From Saprospiraceae bacterium (lineage in GTDB: Bacteria > Bacteroidota > Bacteroidia > Chitinophagales > Saprospiraceae): a DNA stretch of 6,538 bases. The notes beneath the pieces are model-generated. The model saw only the letters and a program-made list of their open reading frames with translations, had not been told where the DNA came from and did not search any database. Position 1 is the first letter of the stretch. Each line of letters begins with the position of its first letter. Below, piece after piece: positions 1 to 5,941 of the stretch. A program made the position numbers and the translations under genes. The stretch lies in NCBI GenBank assembly GCA_020436955.1, contig JAGQWW010000148.1, positions 1-6,538 of the forward strand, read 5' to 3'.

Positions 1-23
1 TGAAATGGTTTTAAAATGATTTT

Positions 24-37
24 CTAATTCGGGTGAT
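24..37 (-). repeat. 14-bp element ATCACCCGAATTAG downstream of dehydrogenase 1
   Basis: Read on the strand of the 55-987 gene, ATCACCCGAATTAG begins 17 bp past its stop codon. An identical copy in the same orientation relative to its gene follows the paralogous dehydrogenase at 5958-5971, so on the plus strand the two copies form an inverted pair. A partial second copy (AATTCGGG on the plus strand, 46-53) lies between this element and the stop codon. It may be a 3' processing or termination element, a dispersed repeat, or a relic of gene duplication. Confidence 0.5.
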
Positions 38-54
38 GACTTAAAAATTCGGGC

Positions 55-987
55 TTATACTGTGATGATTACGTTTCCTCTTTTGTGTCCTTGCTCTACA
101 TATTGGTGTGCTTCCACTATCTCATCCAATGGATACATCCTGTCAATTACCGGCTGTATTTTCCCTTGTTCAGCCAACTTTTTCAAGTTCATAAAAGCAT
201 CTTTTGGAGTTAAAGGGGTTCCATCGTCGATGGAGATATATTTCCCATTTGGTGCAAGGGCATTTTTGCTCATTTCCTTCAACTCGGATGATTTCGAATT
301 TCCAACTGCATCTAAGACATAATCGTAGGTCTCTAATTGCTCAACGGCCTTTGGATCTTTATAATTCAATACCTTATCGCTACCAAGGGAAGTCACCAGA
401 TTGAAATTCTTGCTACTACAAACACTGGTTACAACTGCTCCAGCATTTTTGGCCAATTGGATAGCCATGGTACCAATACTACCGGATGCACCATAGATAA
501 GAACCTTGTCGCCTTTTTTGATGTTGGTCTTTTTTATCAGATGGGATGCCAACAAACCACCGTAAGGAATTGCTGCAGCTTCTTCGTAAGAAAGGTTAGC
601 AGGCTTCAAAGCAAGGTTCCAATCTTCCGGCAGGCAGATATATTCTGCGTAGGAACCCCATTGGCGTTTCATGGGAGATACTGAGCCATAAGCAAAGACT
701 TCATCTCCGATTTCAAATTTTTCTACTCCTTTTCCTTTCTCAACAACTACCCCTGCTGTCACCATTCCAAGAATCGGATTCCTAGGTTTTCCAAAACCAA
801 ATATCATTTGAAGGATAAATCTGGAGACAGGTGACTCATCCAGGGCACGAATCAATACATCGCTGGTGGTTACTGAAGTAGCGTGTATCTTGATGAGTAC
901 TTCATTGTTTTTAGGAGTTGGTTTTTCTATTTCAGTCAGGACCAGATTTTCTGCATTTCCATACTTCAAACATTGAACGGCTTTCAT
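55..987 (-). CDS. Zinc-independent medium-chain dehydrogenase/reductase (NAD(P)-dependent, quinone oxidoreductase-like), paralogue 1
   Basis: A 310-residue cytoplasmic oxidoreductase of the MDR superfamily, expected to use NAD(P)H to reduce a quinone, enone or aldehyde; the substrate cannot be read from sequence. A GroES-like domain covers about residues 25-125 (PTPKNNEVLIKIHATSVT, then GDEVFAYG near 94-101). A Rossmann domain follows with the nucleotide-binding loop YGASGSIGTMAIQLAK at 165-180, and the C-terminus ends in a family-typical AHQYVEQGHKRGNVIIT. The cysteine/histidine ligands of zinc alcohol dehydrogenases are absent, as in quinone-reductase-type MDRs. I chose the ATG at 985-987 because family members begin MKAV; an in-frame ATG 11 codons upstream would add an unlikely MCHHSSQKIKI leader. 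It is transcribed divergently from the SQR gene and aligns end to end with the protein at 4949-5926. Family assignment is firm; substrate is unknown. Confidence 0.93.
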   Translation of the reverse strand: MKAVQCLKYGNAENLVLTEIEKPTPKNNEVLIKIHATSVTTSDVLIRALDESPVSRFILQMIFGFGKPRNPILGMVTAGVVVEKGKGVEKFEIGDEVFAYGSVSPMKRQWGSYAEYICLPEDWNLALKPANLSYEEAAAIPYGGLLASHLIKKTNIKKGDKVLIYGASGSIGTMAIQLAKNAGAVVTSVCSSKNFNLVTSLGSDKVLNYKDPKAVEQLETYDYVLDAVGNSKSSELKEMSKNALAPNGKYISIDDGTPLTPKDAFMNLKKLAEQGKIQPVIDRMYPLDEIVEAHQYVEQGHKRGNVIITV

Positions 988-1017
988 GATTTTTATTTTT
1001 TGTGATGAATGATGACA

Positions 1018-1025
1018 CAAAATTA
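1018..1025 (-). promoter_or_regulatory. Candidate -7 box (TAATTTTG) of dehydrogenase 1
   Basis: On the minus strand TAATTTTG fits the Bacteroidota -7 consensus TAnnTTTG exactly and lies 30 bp before the chosen ATG. This would give a leader of roughly 25 nt. No clear TTG -33 element is seen 19-21 bp upstream, so the promoter may be weak or activator-dependent. The call rests on one short motif. Confidence 0.4.
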
Positions 1026-1104
1026 TAGGGGGTCCATCCCGATTTCATTGATCTGAGTTAAGAAATGAAATGGGGGGTAAAAAAGATAGAAGTTCCTATC
1101 AGTA

Positions 1105-1118
1105 TTGGGTCAACCCAA
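1105..1118. promoter_or_regulatory. Perfect dyad TTGGGT-CA-ACCCAA, candidate operator
   Basis: A perfect 6-bp inverted repeat with a 2-bp centre in the divergent region between dehydrogenase 1 and SQR. It covers the putative -33 of the SQR promoter, where a repressor would act. The binding protein is unknown; the AraC-type regulator at 3029 is not an obvious candidate because that family usually binds direct repeats. Confidence 0.35.
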
Positions 1119-1134
1119 AACCTCTGTAACATTG
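1105..1134 (+). promoter_or_regulatory. Candidate promoter of the SQR gene (TTG-N19-TAACATTG)
   Basis: TTG at 1105-1107 is followed after 19 bp by TAACATTG at 1127-1134, a one-mismatch fit to the Bacteroidota -33/-7 pattern (TTG, 19-21 bp, TAnnTTTG). Transcription would start near 1140 and leave a leader of about 45 nt. A second, poorer -7-like sequence, TAACTTTA at 1162-1169, lacks a well-spaced -33. Both elements of the preferred promoter overlap the dyads annotated here. Confidence 0.35.
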
Positions 1135-1139
1135 GTTAC
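1126..1139. promoter_or_regulatory. Perfect dyad GTAAC-ATTG-GTTAC, candidate operator
   Basis: A perfect 5-bp inverted repeat with a 4-bp centre. It covers the putative -7 box of the SQR promoter, and its centre lies exactly 21 bp (two helical turns) from that of the preceding dyad. The two arm sequences differ, so two different proteins, or chance, remain possible. Confidence 0.3.
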
Positions 1140-1185
1140 TAAATTCTCAACTGTGGCTGGATAACTTTACAAAAAATTCAATGCT

Positions 1186-1809
1186 ATGTCCAGAATAGTA
1201 GTTTTAGGTGCAGGTATTTCAGGCCATGTTGCGGCCTCCCATTTAAGAAGGAAGTTATCGAAGCAGCATGAAGTGGTTGTAGTATCTCCTAATAGCAATT
1301 ACCAATGGATACCTTCCAATATTTGGGTTGGCATCGGTCGCATGAAATCTGAAAAGCTCTTGTTTCCCCTTGCACCATTGTACAAAAAGAAAGGCATTGA
1401 TTTCAAACAAGCCAAAGCATTGACTTTTCATCCGGAAGGTGACCGGGAAGTAAAAAAACCTTTTGTCCTGGTAGAACATGTTGTAGGTGGTAAAAAAGGA
1501 AATCAGGAAAAAGTAACTTACGATTATCTCATTAATGCAACTGGTCCCAAGCTCAATTTTGAAGTAACCGAAGGATTGAATCCCGGCAGTAATGGTTGTT
1601 ATTCGGTTTGTACCTATGGTCATGCTGAACACGCCTGGCAAGGATTGAAAGCTCAGATTGAACGAATGAAAAAAGGTGAGAAGGTAAACATCCTCATTGG
1701 TACAGGTCACGCAAAAGCCACCTGTCAGGGGGCAGCCTTTGAATATATTTTAAATGTAGAAAAAGAACTCAGAAAAGACGGGGTCAGAGACATGGCAACC
1801 ATCACCTAG
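1186..1809 (+). CDS. N-terminal fragment of sulfide:quinone oxidoreductase
   Basis: The translatable first part, 207 residues from ATG to the amber codon. It holds the FAD-binding GAGISG and two of the three redox cysteines (Cys142, Cys180), plus an additional Cys138 four residues before Cys142. Without the second half it lacks the third cysteine, part of the flavin site and the membrane tail, so it should not work alone as an SQR. The leader before the ATG at 1186 is A-rich (ACAAAAAATTCAATGCT) with no Shine-Dalgarno; a nearby ATG at 1181 is out of frame. Confidence 0.7.
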   Translation: MSRIVVLGAGISGHVAASHLRRKLSKQHEVVVVSPNSNYQWIPSNIWVGIGRMKSEKLLFPLAPLYKKKGIDFKQAKALTFHPEGDREVKKPFVLVEHVVGGKKGNQEKVTYDYLINATGPKLNFEVTEGLNPGSNGCYSVCTYGHAEHAWQGLKAQIERMKKGEKVNILIGTGHAKATCQGAAFEYILNVEKELRKDGVRDMATIT

Positions 1810-1827
1810 ATTTCGAATGAATATGCA

Positions 1828-2643
1828 TTGGGTGATTTTGGGATGGATGGTATGCTGATGAGTTATGGCGGCAAACAAATGGAGTCGAGTGAAATGGTTG
1901 AAATGATTTTTGAAGACAGGGGCATCAAGTGGATATTGGGTGCCGGTGTCAACAAAATTGAAAACGGTGTAGCCCACTATGAAAATCTGGATGGAGAACA
2001 AAAAACAGCGTCCTATGACTTCGCTATGTTAATTCCAGCTTTCTCCGGGCATGGATTCAAAGCTTTTGATCAAAATGACCAGGACATCACCGACAAGCTG
2101 TTTAAAGGATTTATGATTGTCGATGCAGATTACACGCCTAAACCATATGAGCAATGGACCGTGCAGGATTGGCCGGAGACCTATCAAAATCCCAGTTACA
2201 AAAACATTTTTGCTCCGGGCATAGCATTTGCACCGCCGCATACCATCTCCAGACCAAGAAAAAATAAAAACGGAACAGAAATTTTCCCTGCACCTCCAAG
2301 GACAGGGATGCCTTCAGGTATTACTGCCAAATTGGTCGCAGACAATATCATTGAGATGATTCAGAACGGTACCGATGCATTACACCACAAAGGTTCCATG
2401 GGCAATATGGGTGCAGCGTGTATCGCTTCAGCCGGGTATGGCACGTGGGATGGTAGTGGAGTGAGTATCACCACCTACCCTATTGTGCCTGACTATGTAA
2501 AATATCCGGAGACCCACGGCAGACATATCGGCAAGACCTTTGGCGCTATTGGCCTTGCCGGACATTGGTTAAAGTTGATGCTGCATTATGCTTTTATCTA
2601 CAAAGCCAAAATGAAACCTTTCTGGTGGTTGATACCAGAATAA
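1828..2643 (+). CDS. C-terminal fragment of sulfide:quinone oxidoreductase (in frame with the upstream fragment)
   Basis: This is the same frame as the upstream fragment, reopened after the amber codon. The first usable starts are TTG at 1828 and ATG at 1843, neither with a recognisable ribosome site, so separate translation is doubtful. It encodes the end of the NADH-like fold, the NIFAPG flavin segment, the third redox cysteine (GAACIASAG) and the tail with KLMLHYAFIYKAKMKPFWW that should dock on the membrane. Family similarity begins in the stop-proximal codons 1810-1827 (ISNEYA), before any start, which shows that this is half of a broken gene and not an independent one. Confidence 0.65.
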   Translation: MGDFGMDGMLMSYGGKQMESSEMVEMIFEDRGIKWILGAGVNKIENGVAHYENLDGEQKTASYDFAMLIPAFSGHGFKAFDQNDQDITDKLFKGFMIVDADYTPKPYEQWTVQDWPETYQNPSYKNIFAPGIAFAPPHTISRPRKNKNGTEIFPAPPRTGMPSGITAKLVADNIIEMIQNGTDALHHKGSMGNMGAACIASAGYGTWDGSGVSITTYPIVPDYVKYPETHGRHIGKTFGAIGLAGHWLKLMLHYAFIYKAKMKPFWWLIPE

Positions 2644-2675
2644 AAGGCCATTTTTAAAAAGAAAAACAAATAACA

Positions 2676-2804
2676 ATGCGTAAAATAACGCCAAAGATGC
2701 ATGCCTGGATGATGAATCCTTTCCTTCAGTTTTTTATCCTGATTGGATTGAGCATAAAAATCATGATCGTTGTAGCCGGGGGCCATGGCGGGACCAGGGA
2801 GTAG
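2676..2804 (+). CDS. 42-residue single-helix membrane microprotein downstream of SQR
   Basis: The ATG lies 32 bp after the SQR stop, behind an A-rich leader (GAAAAACAAATAACA) of the kind seen at other starts here. The product has a positively charged N-terminus (MRKITPKMHAW), one hydrophobic span at about 15-35 (PFLQFFILIGLSIKIMIVVA) and a short glycine-rich polar tail ending GGHGGTRE, then TAG. The layout is that of a small inner-membrane protein with the N-terminus inside. I do not recognise the family. Position suggests co-transcription with SQR and possibly a role as a membrane partner of that enzyme or of the quinone branch. Being short, it could be a chance ORF, but the ordered charge-helix-tail pattern and the tight spacing argue for a real gene. 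Confidence 0.55.
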   Translation: MRKITPKMHAWMMNPFLQFFILIGLSIKIMIVVAGGHGGTRE

Positions 2805-3028
2805 ACTTTTTGTTCCTTCAATATTATTGTGATGATGATACTTTCTTATTTACATTCCGCCAAGTAAATACCAGTACCAGCTTAAGAATGTCCCAGATGG
2901 TGAAAACCTTCCAAACCTCCCTCCTTTTGAAAAGGATATTCAGCCTTATTTTATTATTATTGTGAAAATTAAAGACACATCCCTGATAATGTTTGAAGGG
3001 ATGTAGAACAACTACCTGTTACCTTACG
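2805..3028. other. Leader region before the regulator, no confident gene; open coding-like stretch at 2839-3003
   Basis: No complete gene is visible. One plus-strand frame is open from 2839 to a TAG at 3004-3006 and reads like protein (for example NVPDGENLPNLPPFEKDIQ), but it has no start and is preceded by three consecutive TGA codons at 2830-2838. A second frame is also open across much of the region and ends in a leucine-rich stretch at TGA 2963. Either could be a decayed coding remnant. A weak -7-like TATTATTG sits at 2955-2962 without a well-spaced -33, so no promoter for the regulator can be named with confidence. Confidence 0.3.
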
Positions 3029-4825
3029 ATGAACGCCACTCAGGATATACCACCAAAAAGTATAGCAGTACTTCCTTTTGTGAACATGAGTTCAAGTGAG
3101 GAAAATGAATACTTCAGCGATGGGATTACTGAAGAGATCATCAATGCGCTGGCTAAAATTGAGGGACTTAAGGTAACCTCAAGGACTTCCGCTTTCTATT
3201 TTAAAGGTAAAAACATACCTATTCCCCAAATCGGTTCAGCATTAGGCGTGTCGATATTGCTAGAAGGGAGTGTACGATTAGCCGGCAATGCCATGCGAAT
3301 CACGGCACAGCTGATAGATGCAGCAGAAGATTTCCATTTTTGGTCAGAGACCTGGGACCGGACCTTGGACAATGTTTTTGAAGTGCAGGATGAAATAAGC
3401 CTCTTCATAGCAGAGCGATTGAGGGAACATTTTGGTCACCTGGAAATCCAGGACCACCTGGTAGAGGTAAAAACACAAAGCGTAGAAGCTTATCAATTGT
3501 ATTTAAAGGGTCGAAAGACTTTCAATAAATGGAACCCGGATGATGTAAAGACTTCCCTTGGTTTTTATCAGCAAGCTTTGAAAATTGACCCAAACCATAC
3601 GGAGTCTATTCTTGGTTTAGCAGATGCTTATAGTTTTTTGGGCTCTATTACTGCCATTCCTTTTGAAGAAGGATGGAGCAAATCAGCAGCTTTGACCCAA
3701 CGAGCGCTAAGCATAAATGATAAATTGCCTGATGCCTATTATCAATTGGCTAATCTGGCATTTTTCACCAAAGGCGATTATGGAACTGCCTTCAAGCATA
3801 TACAAAAGGCACTTGAAATCAGTCCAAATCATCCGGAATCACAGCAATTTATCACCTTCTTATACATTATCGCCGGAAAAGAAAGGGAGGCAAAAACACA
3901 CCTCTCCATTGCTCTTTCCAATGATCCTTTTTCTCCGGAGGTCCAGTTTTACAGCGCCTACGTTGACTACATGACCGAAGCATATGAGGATGCGTTACAT
4001 CAATTGGACCAATGTCTGACCATTAACCCGATGAACATTCCGGTGCATACCATCAAAACGGTTTGCTTGCTGAAGTTGGGTAAATATGATGAAGCTATCC
4101 ATTATTATGATACCATGCCAAAGGAAATTGTGCTGCCCGGTGAAAATGCCGGCATACAAGCTTTGGGATACACCATGAAAAAAGATGCAGCAAAAGCAGC
4201 TGCATTTGAGCGCCAATTGGTGGAACTGTCTGATGCAGGTGATTTTATAGCTGATACTTATCGTTTTTTGCTGGCGGCAGTTGCTAACAAGTTGGATGAT
4301 GCATTTGCATGGGTAGAAAATGCCATGAAAAACGGCTCACCTTTGCTGTTGTACAGATATGGAGACCCACTTGTTAATGCGCTAAAACAGGATAACCGAT
4401 ACACCATTTACCATTCCAAACTATTTCCAGGTGAGGTATTTGGCCTTCAAAAAAAAGCATCCCATAAAAAGCCCTTATTGACAGAGGAGGCTGCAGCTGA
4501 TTCAAAAAAGAAGTTATTGGAAATGATTTCAGCTGAAAAACCTTATCTGGATCCCGATTTAACGCTCCGCAAATTAGCTGAGCAACTGGACCTGCACCCT
4601 AATCAACTTTCCTGGTTGTTGAATGATGGATTTGGTAAGAACTTCAATGAGTTCATCAACCATTACCGAATCGAAGCATTCAAAGTAATGGCCAGGGATC
4701 CTAAAAATTCGCATCTCACCATCATGGCAATCGCCTATGATACCGGCTTCAATTCAAAAACTGTTTTCAATACCTTTTTTAAAAAGGAAACCGGTACTAC
4801 TCCAAAGCAATTTCTCCAAGGCTAA
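3029..4825 (+). CDS. One-component regulator: TolB/FlgO-like domain, TPR repeats, C-terminal AraC-type DNA-binding domain
   Basis: A 598-residue protein with no signal peptide or membrane span, so probably cytoplasmic. Residues 10-135 form a TolB/FlgO-like domain (SIAVLPFVNMSSSEENEYFS, DGITEEIINALAKI, TSRTSAFYFKGK, VSILLEGSVR), often found next to TPRs in regulators and adenylate cyclases. Residues about 150-470 are degenerate TPR helices, including FYQQALKIDPNHTESILGLA and HIQKALEISPNHPESQ. Residues about 495-598 are an AraC domain with two helix-turn-helix units: TLRKLAEQLDLHPNQLSWLL, then IMAIAYDTGFNSKTVFNTFF with the ending TGTTPKQF. No ligand domain is evident, so the TPRs probably bind a protein or peptide signal. 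I chose the ATG at 3029; an in-frame TTG at 2993 would add 12 unlikely residues. It is followed, 123 bp on, by dehydrogenase 2, a likely target. Architecture is sure; signal and regulon are inferred. Confidence 0.93.
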   Translation: MNATQDIPPKSIAVLPFVNMSSSEENEYFSDGITEEIINALAKIEGLKVTSRTSAFYFKGKNIPIPQIGSALGVSILLEGSVRLAGNAMRITAQLIDAAEDFHFWSETWDRTLDNVFEVQDEISLFIAERLREHFGHLEIQDHLVEVKTQSVEAYQLYLKGRKTFNKWNPDDVKTSLGFYQQALKIDPNHTESILGLADAYSFLGSITAIPFEEGWSKSAALTQRALSINDKLPDAYYQLANLAFFTKGDYGTAFKHIQKALEISPNHPESQQFITFLYIIAGKEREAKTHLSIALSNDPFSPEVQFYSAYVDYMTEAYEDALHQLDQCLTINPMNIPVHTIKTVCLLKLGKYDEAIHYYDTMPKEIVLPGENAGIQALGYTMKKDAAKAAAFERQLVELSDAGDFIADTYRFLLAAVANKLDDAFAWVENAMKNGSPLLLYRYGDPLVNALKQDNRYTIYHSKLFPGEVFGLQKKASHKKPLLTEEAAADSKKKLLEMISAEKPYLDPDLTLRKLAEQLDLHPNQLSWLLNDGFGKNFNEFINHYRIEAFKVMARDPKNSHLTIMAIAYDTGFNSKTVFNTFFKKETGTTPKQFLQG

Positions 4826-4849
4826 ATCCAATTATATCCAGGGTTTTAG

Positions 4850-4891
4850 GTTCTGATATGTAATTCAGAACGGACTTGTGTGATCCAGAAC
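4850..4891 (+). promoter_or_regulatory. Candidate AraC-type operator: three CAGAAC half-sites
   Basis: GTTCTGA (4850-4856) and TCAGAAC (4865-4871) form a perfect 7-bp inverted repeat with an 8-bp spacer. CAGAAC recurs at 4886-4891, exactly 20 bp downstream in direct orientation. AraC-family proteins commonly bind direct repeats spaced by about two helical turns. The last half-site ends 21 bp before the -7 box at 4913 and so covers the -35 area, as class II activators do. The inverted pair could alternatively be an RNA hairpin after the regulator gene, though no U-run follows. Confidence 0.4.
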
Positions 4892-4912
4892 ATTTGCCGG
4901 GTCCATTGCCTG

Positions 4913-4920
4913 TAAATTTG
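4913..4920 (+). promoter_or_regulatory. -7 box (TAAATTTG) of dehydrogenase 2
   Basis: An exact match to the Bacteroidota -7 consensus TAnnTTTG, 28 bp before the ATG at 4949, implying a leader of about 23 nt that is A-rich as is typical. The nearest TTG (4894-4896) is only 16 bp upstream, against a usual 19-21 bp. The promoter therefore looks activator-dependent. Confidence 0.5.
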
Positions 4921-4948
4921 CCTTCATAATCATCAAAATACATCAATT

Positions 4949-5926
4949 ATGAAAGGAGTAATCACTACAGCTTATGGTTCACCGGAAGTATTTAAATATG
5001 AAGAGGTGAGCAAACCTACACCAAAACCAAATGAAATCCTGGTAAAAATCCATGCATCTTCCATCACAACTGCCGACACGATGATGCGAACCGGCAAACC
5101 TTACATCGGTCGACTTATGCTGGGATTCACTAAACCCAAAAATCCAATCTGGGGAACCGGTTTTGCCGGGATAGTTGAAGAAACGGGGGCAGAAGTTACT
5201 CAATTCAAACCGGGTGATAAGGTTTTTGGCGAAAGCCTGGACTCTTTTGGTACCTATGCAGAATATGTGACCATAGCTGAAGATGACGTGGTTAGGCATT
5301 TGCCAGCATCACTTAGTTTTGAAGAGGCAGCTTGCCTTGGAGATGGCGGTGTCACTTCCTACAACTTTTTAAAAAATGTTTGTAATGTGAGTGCAGGTGA
5401 TAAGGTCCTCATCAATGGTGCATCTGGTGCCTTGGGTACGGCAGCCATTCAAATTGCAAAATATTTAGGCGCAGAAGTCACGGCTGTTTGTAGTGTGCGC
5501 AATGTACAATTGGTAAAAGAACTGGGAGCAGATCATGTGATTGACTATACCATCGAAGATTTTACAGATCGGACCAATGCCTATGATTTTATTTATGACA
5601 CTATTGGTCGAAGCTCATTTTCGGATTGCCGCGACACGCTGACCAAGAATGGCGTTTACGCATCTCCCGTTATCGGCTGGCCCATCCTTCGCGATATGAT
5701 GCTTACGGCCTTTGGAAAAGGTAAAAAAGCCAAATTTTCAGCGACCGGAGCGCTTCCCAAAAAAGAGATTAAGCAAATGGTATCGGAGTTGATTACTATG
5801 GTAGAAGCCAGCCAATTCAAAGGTGTCATAGACCGTACTTATCCTTTAAAAAAGGTGACTGAGGCACATTATTACATAAGCCAGGGACACAAAATTGGCA
5901 ATGTTGTGTTGACTCCTGCCTATTGA
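4949..5926 (+). CDS. Zinc-independent medium-chain dehydrogenase/reductase (NAD(P)-dependent, quinone oxidoreductase-like), paralogue 2
   Basis: A 325-residue cytoplasmic oxidoreductase of the same MDR subgroup as the protein at 55-987, which it matches along its whole length. The GroES-like domain spans about 25-115 (NEILVKIHASSITTADTMMR, KPGDKVFGESLDSFGTYAEY). The nucleotide-binding fold carries INGASGALGTAAIQIAK at 155-171, followed by LGADHVIDY, and the C-terminus ends AHYYISQGHKIGNVVLT. No zinc ligands are present, so hydride transfer to a quinone, enone or aldehyde is expected; the true substrate is unknown. Compared with paralogue 1 it lacks the short insertion SVSPMKRQW after the GDxVF motif and has an extended segment near 243-262 (WPILRDMMLTAFGKGKK). 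The start is the only sensible one, matching MKAV/MKGV in the family. It has its own promoter and lies next to the AraC-type regulator. Confidence 0.93.
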   Translation: MKGVITTAYGSPEVFKYEEVSKPTPKPNEILVKIHASSITTADTMMRTGKPYIGRLMLGFTKPKNPIWGTGFAGIVEETGAEVTQFKPGDKVFGESLDSFGTYAEYVTIAEDDVVRHLPASLSFEEAACLGDGGVTSYNFLKNVCNVSAGDKVLINGASGALGTAAIQIAKYLGAEVTAVCSVRNVQLVKELGADHVIDYTIEDFTDRTNAYDFIYDTIGRSSFSDCRDTLTKNGVYASPVIGWPILRDMMLTAFGKGKKAKFSATGALPKKEIKQMVSELITMVEASQFKGVIDRTYPLKKVTEAHYYISQGHKIGNVVLTPAY

Positions 5927-5941
5927 AATTATGAAAGGCTT

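Larger units (their letters stand above)
1186..2643 (+). pseudogene. sqr: Sulfide:quinone oxidoreductase interrupted by one in-frame amber codon
   Basis: Reading through TAG at 1807-1809 gives a continuous frame of 485 residues, the size of a full FAD-dependent SQR, a membrane-associated enzyme that oxidises sulfide and reduces quinone. It has the N-terminal dinucleotide fold GAGISG (8-13), a second flavin-site motif NATGPKL (117-123), the FAD segment NIFAPGIAFAPP near 340-350, and a C-terminal amphipathic/aromatic tail suited to membrane docking. The three redox cysteines of the family appear as Cys142 (VCTYGHAEHAW), Cys180 (ATCQGAAFEY) and Cys412 (GAACIASAG). Codon 208 is TAG where the remembered Acidithiobacillus SQR has an aromatic residue; TGG (Trp) or a Tyr codon is one base away. 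No other lesion is visible. It may be a recent nonsense mutation, an assembly error or read-through; the first two are likelier because TAG ends two other ORFs here. Confidence 0.85.

Noticed and set aside
13..23. AAAATGATTTT palindrome downstream of dehydrogenase 1, considered as a terminator.
   Set aside because: A/T-only short palindrome with no stable stem.
1255..1710. A 151-codon open frame on the minus strand opposite SQR.
   Set aside because: Antisense shadow of a gene with clear family motifs; its translation has no recognisable domain and its start lies inside the SQR coding region.
1807..1809. Recoding of TAG as pyrrolysine or general TAG reassignment.
   Set aside because: Pyrrolysine systems are not expected in this phylum, and TAG acts as the apparent terminator of the ORFs at 2676-2804 and 6057-6227.
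2359..2369. ATTCAGAACGG inside the SQR gene, identical over 11 bp to part of the candidate operator at 4863-4873.
   Set aside because: It lies within coding sequence (Ile-Gln-Asn-Gly) far from any promoter and lacks the second half-site. It also shows that a single CAGAAC copy is weak evidence on its own.
2598..2786. A 62-codon minus-strand frame across the SQR end and the microprotein.
   Set aside because: It overlaps the plus-strand SQR tail and the better-structured plus-strand microprotein, and it has no promoter or family features.
2993..3028. TTG start giving a 12-residue N-terminal extension of the regulator.
   Set aside because: The extension (MKGCRTTTCYLT) does not resemble the family, and the ATG at 3029 lies directly before the TolB-like domain.
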